Shown: one piece after another, positions 16,828 through 26,476 of the stretch | Layout of the letters: each line of letters opens with the position of its first letter | Numbering within the stretch: position 1 is the first letter of the stretch | NCBI GenBank assembly: GCA_965219925.1 | Contig: OZ244795.1 | Span: 1 to 64,000 of the forward strand | Direction: 5' to 3' | DNA length: 64,000 nucleotides | DNA from: Bin87 sp965219925 | Lineage (GTDB): Bacteria > Chloroflexota > Dehalococcoidia > Lucifugimonadales > UBA3495 | Notes under the pieces: model-generated | What the model was told of the DNA's origin: nothing | The model's input: only the letters and a program-made list of their open reading frames with translations | Database searches by the model: none | Position numbers and translations under genes: made by a program

Positions 16828-17844
16828 TTAGACGTCGATGCGGTACACGCGGGTTGCGGTGTCGTGGAACAGGTCGGCGCGTTCCGACTGCGAGTATTGT
16901 TGGGATAGCCGCTTGAAAGCATTGAATAGTACGTGGTACGAGTACGACACCTTGTCCGGGGGAAAGTTGCTCTCGAACATGCACCGGCTGGGGCCGAACT
17001 GCTCAATGCAATAGTTCATGTAGGGGCCGAGCCCGAGAGCCAGATCTTCCGATCCGATGGGAATGTCCCAGGTGTGCCAGTCGAATCCGTAGCGCGGCTG
17101 CCCAATTCCACCGAGCTTGAGTACGACGTTGGGACACTGGGCCACGGCGGCAACGCCCTCGCGCCACGCGGGAATAACCTCGTCGTCGCGGTTGCCGTAG
17201 GAGCCGGTGCGGTAGAGACCCCCGATGTGGTTCAGTACGATGGTGAGATCGGGCACGGCGTTGGCGAATTCCACGAGTTCGGGCAGCTGGGGGAAAAACA
17301 CCGTACTCTCCAGGGACATGCCCTTGCCGGCCAATACGTGGGCGCCTTCCCTGAACTGAGGGTTGGCAAGGAGACCCCGCTCGGCCCGATCCTCAACGTC
17401 GGGATGCGGGTCCCAACCGGCGCCCTGGCGGATGCCACGGAAGCGATTGGGGCTGGCGGCCTGGAGGGCGTCCAGAACCGGCTCTACTGCGGCGCCGAGT
17501 CGCAGGTTGGCGTTGCCAATAATTGCAGCGGCCGCCCGGCACGGCCCATAGAGTCCACTGGCGCTGGCGGCGGCCAATCCCTGGACAAATTCCACTTCAC
17601 CCACCGACCGCAGTTCTTCCGGGCCGTCCTGCCGGTACATGGCGCGGGTCTCGATGAACACCGTGGAGCGCACATTGTGGCCGCTGTTGACGTCGGCGGC
17701 GAGTTCGTGGAGCAGGTACCGCTGGTAGGGGATGCGAATTTCGCGAAAGTCCCAAAAATGATGATGCGGATCGCAGATGGGGAGTTCAGGTTCCAGGGTT
17801 TCTTCCTGGTTCAGGGCCAACCAGTCGTTTCCTCCAAAGGGCAT
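16828..17844 (-). CDS. Amidohydrolase 2-family metal-dependent hydrolase (PF04909 type)
   Basis: 338 residues from the ATG at 17844, which follows a clear GGAGG; an upstream ATG at 17916 would add 24 residues with no ribosome site. The N-terminal metal motif is ICDPHHHFWDF, then VLNHIGG near 200 and the C-terminal CMFESNFPPDK, which carries the catalytic acidic residue. The family includes 2-pyrone-4,6-dicarboxylate lactonase-like and other TIM-barrel hydrolases or decarboxylases of ring-cleavage products. It is upstream of and co-directional with the BNR-repeat gene (71-bp gap). Confidence 0.87.
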   Translation of the reverse strand: MPFGGNDWLALNQEETLEPELPICDPHHHFWDFREIRIPYQRYLLHELAADVNSGHNVRSTVFIETRAMYRQDGPEELRSVGEVEFVQGLAAASASGLYGPCRAAAAIIGNANLRLGAAVEPVLDALQAASPNRFRGIRQGAGWDPHPDVEDRAERGLLANPQFREGAHVLAGKGMSLESTVFFPQLPELVEFANAVPDLTIVLNHIGGLYRTGSYGNRDDEVIPAWREGVAAVAQCPNVVLKLGGIGQPRYGFDWHTWDIPIGSEDLALGLGPYMNYCIEQFGPSRCMFESNFPPDKVSYSYHVLFNAFKRLSQQYSQSERADLFHDTATRVYRIDV

Positions 17845-17946
17845 AGCGTCACCTCCGTGAACATCGTGCCGATTTTGTTGCACCCGGTTTTGTTTCACAT
17901 AGTAGCGAGTCCGCACCGGGTACGCTACCAGTGGCCGGGGTGATTT

Positions 17947-18128
17947 CAGGGCCTTTCGGTTTTCCCGGTTTTGTCATTGCGAGCGCAGCGTGGCAATCTC
18001 GTCGCCGTAGCAATGGTGATTTGCCGACGTGTGTTCAACCTCAACGAGATTGCCACGTCGCTACGCTCCTCGCAATGACAACCGAGCTGCCCTCCACGCA
18101 ATGACATGAGGAAAACCGAAAGACCCTG
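17947..18128. mobile_element. CAGGG-type MITE, 182 bp
   Basis: Starts CAGGGCCTTTCGGTTTT and ends AAAACCGAAAGACCCTG, an almost perfect terminal inverted repeat. The interior carries the GTCATTGCGAG/GTGGCAATCTCG arms as in the 145-bp copies plus an extra CGCAATGACATGAGG segment, probably an internal duplication. The flanks GGGGTGATTT and GGGTCAATTT are only partly alike, so the target duplication has decayed or the copy is chimeric. Confidence 0.75.
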
Positions 18129-18189
18129 GGGTCAATTTCGAGCCGTGGGCGGCTACATTGGCAGCGATGTCGGAGAGCCAGTTGGCCCA

Positions 18190-18372
18190 CTATTGCGGCG
18201 AGGACTGCTGGGCATGGTCAAAGAGTGTATCGGCCATTGCCACGATTTCGGCGCTCATGGTCAACATTTGCCGCCATTCTGACGGAATGGCTTCAACGCC
18301 GTAATATGCCCCGCCGATTTGGCCATAGATTGCGCCGGTGGTGTCCGCGTCATCACCGAGGTTGACGGCCAG
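18190..18372 (-). pseudogene. ADP-ribosylglycohydrolase C-terminal remnant
   Basis: The minus strand directly after the stop of the DUF1801 gene reads LAVNLGDDADTTGAIYGQIG and continues GAYYGVEAIPSEWRQML, ending in SPQ-stop at 18190. The DDADTTGA motif and AYYGVEAIP are characteristic of the C-terminal part of DraG/ADP-ribosylglycohydrolases, including the metal-binding Asp pair. The N-terminal two thirds are absent, and the frame continues from the DUF1801 gene through a TAG. It looks like a deletion remnant fused behind another gene. Confidence 0.7.
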
Positions 18373-18843
18373 CTAGCCACCCTTCGATCCGGTGCGTTGC
18401 CTCGTAGAACGCGCAGTCTCGTAGCATTGTATCCACTCATCCACCGAGGTTCGGCCGACCGCCTCTCCGATCAGGTAGAGGGGCAGGTCATCGAGTTTCC
18501 TGAAACGGACGCATGACTTGCCCATATTGAGCTTTTTGCCGGTGGCCTGGTAGCTATCAACGAACCACCGTTCGGTGTCGGCGTCCACGTAGATGGCCAT
18601 AAGATGGACCGATACGTAGTTCTTCTCGGACGAGATTGCCGCATAGCTCAGGGGATGGCCGTTGTAGGTTTTGGGATACCGTTCCAGGGGAACCACGTAG
18701 GCGATCATCCCAAAGTCCATCATCTCCTGGTATCCGGCGGGAAGGTTGGCAAGCACAACGTCGCGCACGGTCGAGACAGCCTCACGCCGTTCGGGAGTCA
18801 ACTCATCGAGATACTCGTTGACGGTGGCCGCGCTGCTTTTCAC
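18373..18843 (-). CDS. DUF1801-family protein (YdhG-like)
   Basis: 156 residues. N-terminal VNEYLDELTPERREAVSTVR, then the FGMIAYVVP region and YAAISSEKNYVSVHLM, all typical of the DUF1801/iron-chaperone-like fold, a small soluble domain related to YdhG. The C-terminal tail (STRQRTGSKGG) is atypical and runs by a single TAG into an ADP-ribosylglycohydrolase remnant in the same frame, so the original C-terminus may have been replaced. The ATG at 18843 has AGGAGAT a few bases upstream. Confidence 0.85.
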   Translation of the reverse strand: MKSSAATVNEYLDELTPERREAVSTVRDVVLANLPAGYQEMMDFGMIAYVVPLERYPKTYNGHPLSYAAISSEKNYVSVHLMAIYVDADTERWFVDSYQATGKKLNMGKSCVRFRKLDDLPLYLIGEAVGRTSVDEWIQCYETARSTRQRTGSKGG

Positions 18844-19500
18844 TGTGCATCTCCTGAAACCCTGGATGCGGGGTGGTGTCCGGCGCCGGCCGGCGTAGCG
18901 TATTCTACCGCACAGATCGACGGGCGGGGTTGGTTGCGGTGGTCTGCGGCGGCTGGGCGCTCCTCGCGACCACAGGGGGTTACACCCTCATGCCGTTCCT
19001 CTGCCGGTAGGCGAGAGGGACTCAGTTGGGGCGAGATTGCCGGGTCTCACGCGTACCCACTATGTTAAACCAAACTGGCCTACTGTCATTGCGAGGAGCG
19101 CAGCGACGTGGCAATCTCGTTGAGGTTGAGCACGTGCCGGGGAACCATCATTGCTACGGCGACGAGATTGCCACCCCCGTATCAAGACGGGGTCGCAATG
19201 ACAGGTGGGGGTGGGCACGCGTGAGATTGCCGCGTGGCTTGACCGTCGTCTGAAGGGCGGCTTATGATGCCGCCATCCCGCCGGGGTTTTGTGTTTGGCT
19301 TACGGACATTCCAAGCGCAAATGCCGGTGATCGACCGAGCGCTGCCGGCGGCGTGACCCGTGGCCGGGCCGGTTGGAACGGTGGAGTATCAGGCGGGATA
19401 TGGCCCGCACGGTGTCTGCTGTCCGTCTCTCTGAACCAAAGGCATCGCGAACCAAAGTTTCCATAATATTTATACGGCAAAGGCCCGCAGGAATCCGCCC
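18844..19500. repeat. Intergenic region with GTCATTGCGAGG palindromic repeat
   Basis: 657 bp without a convincing gene. 19084-19203 is an inverted-repeat unit: GTCATTGCGAGGAGCGCAGC at the left, a central GCTACGGCGACGAGATTGCC, and GGGGTCGCAATGACAGG at the right. It is bracketed by CTCACGCGTACCCACT (19048) and GTGGGCACGCGTGAG (19210-19224), which look like the ends of another repeat family also seen at 40691-40852. The 240 bases before 19501 are unique sequence and probably hold the cysteine desulfurase promoter. Confidence 0.65.
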
Positions 19501-20649
19501 ATGAATCCCGTGTACCTGGACTACAACGCAACCACTCCCGTTGACCCCAGCGTAGCCGAGGCGATGCTGCCCTACATTTACGAGCACTTCGGCAATCCAT
19601 CCAGCGGCCACCTTTACGGGCGCAACGCCAATGAGGGCGTCAACGCGGCCCGCAACCAGGTGGCGGAAATGCTGGGATGCCACGCGGATGAGCTCATTTT
19701 CACCAGCGGCGGCACCGAGTCCAACAACTACGCTATCAAGGGCGCGGTGGCTGCCAACCGGAGCCGTGGCGACCACATGATTACCTCAGCGGTGGAACAT
19801 CCGGCCGTAATCGAAGTTTGCAAATTCCTGGAGGCCCAGGGCTACCGGGTGACCTATCTGCCGGTGGATCAATATGGAATGGTTGACCCTGGGCAGGTGG
19901 AAGAAGCTATTACGCCGCAGACAACGCTCATCAGCATCATGCACGCCAACAACGAGGTGGGAACGATAGAGCCGGTCGAGGAAATTGCCGAGATTGCCCA
20001 TCGGCACGGGGTGTTGCTCCATGCCGATTGCGCCCAGTCAGTGGGCAAGATTCCGGCGCGCGTGGATGATCTTGGAGTGGACCTGCTATCGATAGCGGGA
20101 CACAAGCTTTACGCCCCGAAGGGTATTGGGGCGCTGTACATCCGGAACGGGATATCGCTGGAGAAGCAGATGCACGGAGCGGGCCATGAAGGAGATTGGC
20201 GTGCGGGCACCGAGAACGTCATCCACATGGCGGCGCTGGGGCGAGCGTGCGAGTTGATCCGGCACAACCTGCCCGAATACCAGCGGCACATGGCAAGAAT
20301 GCGCGACCGTTTGGAAGCGGGGTTGACGGCGGTTTTTGGGGAGATACGCATTAACGGGCATCCCAGTAAGCGCTTGCCCAACACCTCCAGCGTCAGCTTC
20401 AGGCGGGTGGAGGCGAATACCGTTCTGGCCGAGATGGAAGACCTGGCCGCTTCGGCGGGAGCCGCCTGTCACAGTGACCGGGTGGAGGTGTCCAGCGTGC
20501 TGGAGGCGATGGGCATCCCCCTGGAGTACGCGATGGGAACCCTGCGGTTTTCGGTGGGCCGGTTTACCACTGCCGAGGAAATCGACCGCGCCGTGGCCGA
20601 GGTTGCAAGAGTAGTGAGTCCCCACTTGGAAACGGCGGCGGCAGGGTGA
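19501..20649 (+). CDS. Cysteine desulfurase (NifS/IscS family)
   Basis: 382 residues. The N-terminus YLDYNATTPVDP is diagnostic. PLP-binding Lys is in SIAGHKLYAPKGIG (near 200), the FTSGGTESNN phosphate-binding loop is present, and the sulfur-accepting Cys is in SAGAACHSD (near 321). The enzyme converts cysteine to alanine, giving a persulfide for Fe-S cluster or other sulfur assembly. No IscU-like scaffold or thiolation gene is adjacent, so the recipient is unknown. Its shape (MHGAGHEGDWRAGTENV in place of the usual GGGQE...) is a small variation. Housekeeping-like; flanked by repeats on both sides. Confidence 0.93.
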   Translation: MNPVYLDYNATTPVDPSVAEAMLPYIYEHFGNPSSGHLYGRNANEGVNAARNQVAEMLGCHADELIFTSGGTESNNYAIKGAVAANRSRGDHMITSAVEHPAVIEVCKFLEAQGYRVTYLPVDQYGMVDPGQVEEAITPQTTLISIMHANNEVGTIEPVEEIAEIAHRHGVLLHADCAQSVGKIPARVDDLGVDLLSIAGHKLYAPKGIGALYIRNGISLEKQMHGAGHEGDWRAGTENVIHMAALGRACELIRHNLPEYQRHMARMRDRLEAGLTAVFGEIRINGHPSKRLPNTSSVSFRRVEANTVLAEMEDLAASAGAACHSDRVEVSSVLEAMGIPLEYAMGTLRFSVGRFTTAEEIDRAVAEVARVVSPHLETAAAG

Positions 20650-21065
20650 AAAACAGCAGCGGTTGGGGTCAGAGTCCTTCGGTTGTCATTGCGAGGAGCA
20701 TAGCGACGTGGCAATCTCGCCGCAATGCAGTGGTTCACGCTGAGCACTCCGGCTACGGCGACGAGATTGCCACTCTGCGCTCACAATGACAGGTGGGCGG
20801 TGATCACCCTCACCCCAACCCTCTCCCATCAAGGGAGAGGGGGAAGGTACGAGATTGCTGCACTGCGCTCGCAATGACAGTAGGTCGGGCATCCCAGTTT
20901 GGCAAAGTGCATACGCATGAGGGGTCACCCAGGGTTTCCGCTTCATGGTAATATCCGTTTGAATTTGAAGAGCGGCGCCTCAAGGATCGGCGTTTCGCCA
21001 AGCCGCCGCGCAACCGTCGCATTGAGAAGACCGGTCGAATATCAGATCGCAAAAGGAGCCGGATA
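20650..21065. repeat. Intergenic dispersed repeats
   Basis: 20685-20790 is another GTCATTGCGAGGAGCATAGC...GATTGCCAC inverted-repeat unit, followed by CCCTCACCCCAACCCTCTCCC (20808-20828) and a GATTGCTGCACTGCGCTCGC fragment (20853-20880). From about 20930 the sequence is unique and ends with AAAAGGAG, the ribosome site of the disrupted dioxygenase gene. Confidence 0.65.
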
Positions 21066-22209
21066 ATGGCAGAGCTAAACTAAAGCCAAGGTGGGATGTA
21101 CATTTAAGTGGCGATGATGATCAGCTGGGTTAAGCCCGTGAATCCCTCTCATCCGTACTTGGAGAACGACCCGGCTCCGTCGTTTGACCCCCACCATCTG
21201 CGCATTTCACCTTGGCTTTAGTTTAGTATTGGGTTTGGCATCTTCCCACAGTCCCCAACTGAGCACCCCGGCGGACGGATGGGCCGGCCGCGGTGAACGG
21301 GATAAGGGCCACGTTGAGTTGATTGGCACTGACGGCATCACCTCAAACTACGAGGGCCTGCTGTCCCGGATCGACACTAACCGTATTGCCAAAGAGATTA
21401 CCCAGGCCAAGTTTGAGCAGCGGCACCGGCAGAACCAGAAGGCCATCGCGCAGCTGTCGAAAAAGATGTACGACGCCAGGCTGGACGTGCTGGTGATGGT
21501 TGGGGATGACCAGCACGAGTACCTGCTGGACGACAACATGCCGGCCTTCTGCGTTTACTGGGGCGACCAGGTGAAAGTCGCCGGCCATGAGCCTGGCCCT
21601 TCAACCGGCAACCTGCCGCTGATTGGCTACGACACGGAAGATCGAATTGCGCCCACCGACCCCGCGTTGGCTAGGCACATCATAGATAGCCTGATGGACG
21701 ATGAGTTTGATGTGGGAGTGTCCAGCTTCCTGGACCCAAACAAGGGAGGACGGGCCAAGGGCGGCATTGGTCACGCCTTTGGATACGTTTACAGCCGCCT
21801 GATGACGGAGGCGACGATCCCCACCGTGCCGGTGATGCTCAACACCTACTACCCGCCCAACCAGCCCACGCCGAAGCGGTGTTACAACCTGGGGCAGGCG
21901 CTGAAATCGGCCATCGAATCCTGGCCCAGAGAAATACGGGTAGGGATCCTGGCCTCCGGCGGCCTGAGCCACTTTGTGGTGGACGAGGAGCTGGACCACC
22001 AGGCGCTGGAGGGCATGAAGGCCAAGAGCGTTGACCAGTTGTCGGCGCTGCCGCGTGAGAAGATAAACTCCGGCAGCTCCGAAATCCGCAACTGGATAGT
22101 GGTGACCGGAGCCACCGAGCATCTGGATATGGACATCGTGGACTACGTGCCGTGTTATCGCTCACCGGCCGGCACCGGCTGCGCGATGGGCTTTGCCACC
22201 TGGGGCTAG
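21066..22209 (+). pseudogene. Extradiol (LigB-type) ring-cleavage dioxygenase, 5' end split by a MITE
   Basis: The body (from 21226, 327 codons) begins VLGLASSHSPQLSTPADGW and contains MVGDDQHEYLLDDNMPAFCV, GIGHAFGYVYSRLM, GILASGGLSHFVVD and a GCAMGF tail, all typical of class III extradiol dioxygenases (protocatechuate 4,5-dioxygenase beta/gallate type, Fe(II)-dependent). The natural start ATG-GCA-GAG-CTA at 21066, with its AAAAGGAG site, is separated by a 146-bp element inserted at TA. Deleting it gives MAELVLGLASSHSP in one frame. The insertion adds 148 bp, so the ATG is now out of frame; translation would need a start inside the element, such as the TTG at 21184. Possibly inactive or re-started; everything after the insertion is intact. 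Confidence 0.8.
21078..21223. mobile_element. 146-bp MITE with perfect terminal repeats and TA target duplication
   Basis: The ends AACTAAAGCCAAGGTG and CACCTTGGCTTTAGTT are perfect 16-bp inverted repeats, bounded by TA at 21076-21077 and 21224-21225. The interior has no gene and no similarity that I can see to the other repeats of the window. It is the only copy of this family here. It splits codon 4 from codon 5 of the extradiol dioxygenase gene. Confidence 0.9.
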
Positions 22210-22234
22210 TCGGCAAGCGGGTGGTTACACCCTA

Positions 22235-22263
22235 TAGAGCCTGCTAATTGTCAGCAGGCTCTA
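22235..22263. terminator. Hairpin between convergent genes
   Basis: A perfect 11-bp stem, TAGAGCCTGCT and AGCAGGCTCTA, with a 7-base loop, 26 bp after the dioxygenase stop and before the convergent TPP enzyme gene. There is no T run, so it may act as a bidirectional transcript end or RNA stabiliser rather than a classical terminator. Confidence 0.5.
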
Positions 22264-22334
22264 GGCCGGTGCAGTGGAGTTCCAGACTGCTCCACTGCCC
22301 TCAATCGCTGTCCGGCGAACCCTCGCTGCATCGC

Positions 22335-24059
22335 CTACGCGACATCGTCCTTCATGCTGTAAATCGCGCCCGGCCGGCCGCCCTCCGGCAACCCCAGGGG
22401 CAGGTGGACATTGAGCAGGAAGGGGCGCTTCTCTTCATCTACTATCCTGAGCCCTTGCTCGATGGCATCGCCAATGGTTGTCTCGTCGGTGGCGTCCATG
22501 GCCTCCACACCGAATCCTTCGGCAAGTTTCACCGGGTCGATGTTGTCCAGCACCACGCCCCGGTACTCCCCGGTCTCTTTCATGTCAGCGTTGGCGTTGG
22601 CAAAGGAGCTGGCAACGATGCCATACGCTCCATTGTTGGAGATCACGTACAGCACCGGAATGTTATGGCTGGCTGCTGTCCATAGCGCCGAGTCCGAGTA
22701 GTAAAGGGACCCGTCGCCCACCAGCCCGACCACCGGCTTGTCGGGGGCGCCCAGTTTGGCTCCGATGGCCGCACCCACACCGTAGCCCTCCGAGCCGCCG
22801 GCGGGGCGAATGTACTGGTTGTTTCCCAGCTCGCCCGAATTGTGGAGAAGGTCCTGACCGACCGCGAATTGCTCGATGGTTACCAGCCCGCCGCCACGCC
22901 GCTCCAGGGCGTTGTCCAGGGCGTCGGCGAGAACGAAGGGACGCACTCTTCCCCGTTGGGCGGTAATCCGCTGGGCCGCGTCCCTCCTGCGGGCGCGCAG
23001 AGCAGCCGCTTCCTCCCGGGCCCAGGCCCGCCGTTCTGACAGTTCGTCGTGCGACGATTCGGTCATCTCCAAAAGGCGTTGCGCCGCGCGTTTTTCGTCG
23101 GCCAGCACCGCCAGGTCAAGGCCGGGGATGTTCTCCAGATTCTCCGCGTCCGAACCCACCGCGATAGTGCGTTCGGCATTGAAGAACGCCGCGTAGTCAT
23201 CGGCGGTGCCCGCGCCGTTATGACGCACGCCCCAGCACAGAATCAGGTCCGGGTCAATGTCCGGCGCCTGTTCCAGCCTTCTGCCCCCACAGTGCAGAGG
23301 ATGTTTGATGGGGACACCCCGCAGGTCTCCCACCACGGGGATGCCAAACCGCTCCGCCAGCGCCGTTACTTCCGCGTCGGCGCCACTCTTCCAGATGCCG
23401 TCTCCGGTATAGAGCAGGGGTCGCTTGGCTTCCCGAAGAGCTCTGGCGATGGCTTCCGCGTCGGCGTCCGATGGGTAGCCGCTCCGTAGCTGCGGAACCG
23501 GGCCGTCCATAATGTTCGCGGAATACTCGGTTGGCCCCAGCAATCGGTCGTAGACGGCCAGATGCACCGGACCCACCGGCGGGGTCATCGCAACCCGGAT
23601 GGCGCGCTCCACGGCAGCGGGCAGACCCTCCGGCTCAATAACCGTCCAGTTGGCCTTGGTCAGGGGTGCGCTGATGGCTGTGGGGCCAGCGTTGTGGGAC
23701 ACGTCCAGGCTGATCAGATCGGCAAAGCTGCCGGTATCGCCCGCGAATGTGATTACCACCACGGGCAGGCTGCCGGTCCAGATGTTGATGAGCTGCCCCA
23801 TGCACTGGGCCAAACCGGCGCCCAGATGCACCACCATCACGGCGGGGGCCAGATTCGCCTGGGTGTATCCACCGGCCATTGCCGTTACCGCACCCTCGTG
23901 CAGACCAAGAATGCCGTGAATATCCGGCCGGGAGTGCAGTTCGTTGAAGAACAGGGCTTCCCGCGAGCCCGAATTGTTGAATACGTACTTTACGCCCAGG
24001 GCCGCCAGTTGCTCCACCATGAGCCGTGAGGCGTTGGCCGTCATTTGCCGTGTCTGCAT
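22335..24059 (-). CDS. Thiamine-diphosphate enzyme (acetolactate synthase / benzoylformate decarboxylase-like)
   Basis: 574 residues from the ATG at 24059 (site GGGTGAAGG). The N-terminal PYR domain has NSGSREALFFNEL and the cofactor-activating Glu in GLHEGAVTAMAGGY. The central domain follows (LYTGDGIW, VPIKHPLHCGG), and the C-terminal TPP motif is GDGSLYYSDSALWTAASHN to NNGAYG. The overall length matches ALS-like decarboxylases. The substrate is not evident; a 2-oxo acid from aromatic or amino-acid catabolism is plausible. It is convergent with the extradiol dioxygenase and stands alone on the minus strand. Confidence 0.87.
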   Translation of the reverse strand: MQTRQMTANASRLMVEQLAALGVKYVFNNSGSREALFFNELHSRPDIHGILGLHEGAVTAMAGGYTQANLAPAVMVVHLGAGLAQCMGQLINIWTGSLPVVVITFAGDTGSFADLISLDVSHNAGPTAISAPLTKANWTVIEPEGLPAAVERAIRVAMTPPVGPVHLAVYDRLLGPTEYSANIMDGPVPQLRSGYPSDADAEAIARALREAKRPLLYTGDGIWKSGADAEVTALAERFGIPVVGDLRGVPIKHPLHCGGRRLEQAPDIDPDLILCWGVRHNGAGTADDYAAFFNAERTIAVGSDAENLENIPGLDLAVLADEKRAAQRLLEMTESSHDELSERRAWAREEAAALRARRRDAAQRITAQRGRVRPFVLADALDNALERRGGGLVTIEQFAVGQDLLHNSGELGNNQYIRPAGGSEGYGVGAAIGAKLGAPDKPVVGLVGDGSLYYSDSALWTAASHNIPVLYVISNNGAYGIVASSFANANADMKETGEYRGVVLDNIDPVKLAEGFGVEAMDATDETTIGDAIEQGLRIVDEEKRPFLLNVHLPLGLPEGGRPGAIYSMKDDVA

Positions 24060-24249
24060 TCCTTCACCCTTTAGTTCCAAATGTGTCGCCCAATGCCAGC
24101 CGCTTCCCTTGCTGACCACCGGCCCGGCGATTTCTTCCCTTCGGTTTCAGTGGCAATGGTACGGCGGAAGGTGTGGATTGTCCACTTCCCAAAACTCGAT
24201 CCCCATCCTGAACCCGTCCCCACTCCCGCCAGCCCAGGCTAGTGGTCGA

Positions 24250-24885
<636 letters not shown>

Positions 24886-25647
24886 AAAATCGGCGCTGCC
24901 CTGGGGCGGCAGGCACCAGCACTCTTTCAGCCAGGGTTTCAGTTGGTTTTTTCAACGTCCGGCGCACCGTCTCGTCGCTGATGCTCTCCACTATCTCGCA
25001 TTCAACCAGTCCATCGGCCAGCAGTTGCAACGTCCAACTGACTCGTCCCTCCGGCGGCGGCGAGCAGGCCAGGGCAATCAGGTGAGCCTCACCCTGACCA
25101 TCCAACTTCTTCCGGCGCCGGTTCAGTTGCTCTTTGCGACCCAGAGCGGCCGACACTCCTTCCTCCACACAGCGGCGGCGTACCCGTTCCACCGTGGCGG
25201 TGCCCACCTGCAGGGCCCGGGCGATCTCCTGGTCCATCATCGGCCCCTCGGCCTGATTCTCATCGCTCAGCAGCAGGATGCGGGCGTGAGTCTGCTTATA
25301 AGCCGCCGCCCAGCCCCTGGAAACCAATGCCTTCAGTTCCTCCTGTTCCTCTACCGTCAGTTCTACCCGATACTTCTTCACCATAACCTCCCTCACCACT
25401 TCCCCATTTGTTCCTGTTTCTACTTGACCTTCACATCCTACCATCCATCATTGCAATGGTGGTAGGCTACTAGTCCCCCTCTCCCTTGATGGGAGAGGGG
25501 GAAAAACCCAGCACCAACCCACCCCGCCCATCCTGAGCCCGTCGAATAAGCCCAAACCGTCGCGTGCGGATGACAAGTGCCCAGGCACGCCATATAATGC
25601 CGGTAACAGAGGCCAGCCCCAGCGCACCACACTTCAGGAGGCCGTCC

Positions 25648-26085
25648 ATGGCTACCGAAACCAAGTTCGAGATTCTGACCAAACCCCTGGTAAAAATCAC
25701 CGAAATGGATCACATCGTCCTGCGCACCAAAGACGTGGAAGGATCGCTGCGCTTCTATACCGAAGTGCTTGGCCTCCAGGCCGAGCGCGTGGAGCAATGG
25801 CGGGCCGGCGAAGTGCGGTTCCCTTCAGCGCGGATAAACGCCGACACCATCATCGACTTCTTCGCATCTGACAGCATCCCGGAAGGCAGGGACGACGTTC
25901 GCAACCAGGACCATTTCTGCATGGTCATTGATTACACCGACATGGAAGAGTTGAAGACTCGTTTTGAAGACCTCGGTGTCGACATTCAGGCCGGCCCCGG
26001 CAAGCGCTGGGGTTCCCACGGCGACGGCATTTCCCTGTACATCTACGATCCCGACAACAACGTGGTCGAACTGCGCCACTACTAA
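25648..26085 (+). CDS. VOC (glyoxalase/extradiol) family protein
   Basis: 145 residues from the ATG at 25648, after CAGGAGG. VOC motifs: MDHIVLRTKDVEGSLRFYTE at residues about 20-39, a central DHFCMVIDY metal-ligand region, and the C-terminal YDPDNNVVELRHY with the metal-binding Glu. Two beta-alpha-beta-beta-beta modules in one chain; the family covers glyoxalase I, fosfomycin-resistance enzymes and extradiol dioxygenases. Function cannot be assigned further. It stands alone between an IS630 copy and a convergent SDR gene. Confidence 0.85.
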   Translation: MATETKFEILTKPLVKITEMDHIVLRTKDVEGSLRFYTEVLGLQAERVEQWRAGEVRFPSARINADTIIDFFASDSIPEGRDDVRNQDHFCMVIDYTDMEELKTRFEDLGVDIQAGPGKRWGSHGDGISLYIYDPDNNVVELRHY

Positions 26086-26476
26086 AATCCCGGTTCCCGG
26101 ATCGTTCGCCAACCCGCTCCCGTCGGGAACCCGGCCCGTGTCGCCGTGTCAGGTTCTCGGCAATTGACCCAACGAACTCCGGAAACAATCTCGTAGCGAA
26201 CGGGATTTGCAGCCAGCCCGGTGTCGGTCCGGGCTGGCTCTGGCAACTAACCTTCGCCCATCGAGTATCCAATCGGTAGAACCGATAACACCGCGGGGCC
26301 GCAATCCCTGTGTGTACGTAATCGTCAAGCCAGCGCGCCATCGCCGCAAAGGGTCTTCCCTCGCCGCCCACATCAGGCATCGCCGGGCGTCGCGAGAATC
26401 GTGACCGGCCCGGATGTCGGTACTCACCCGCCCGTTCCCGCGTTCCCAATCATCCGGTACTTCGCCTGCGCCGGCG
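26086..26476. other. Gene-free stretch between convergent genes
   Basis: 391 bp of unique sequence between the VOC gene (+) and the SDR gene (-). A frame on the minus strand shows no domain. The only clear structure is a hairpin at 26211-26239 with an 11-bp perfect stem, AGCCAGCCCGG and CCGGGCTGGCT, which may serve as a transcript end for one or both genes. Confidence 0.55.
26211..26239. terminator. Strong GC hairpin between convergent genes
   Basis: An 11-bp perfect stem with a TGTCGGT loop. No T run follows on either strand, so termination is inferred from position only. Confidence 0.4.

Noticed and set aside
19262..19776. Minus-strand frames over the start of the cysteine desulfurase
   Set aside because: They are antisense to a clear gene and have no motifs; treated as shadows.
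25925..26449. Minus-strand frame of 174 codons after the VOC gene
   Set aside because: It overlaps the VOC gene on the opposite strand, has an Arg/Pro-rich composition typical of shadow frames and no start signal.
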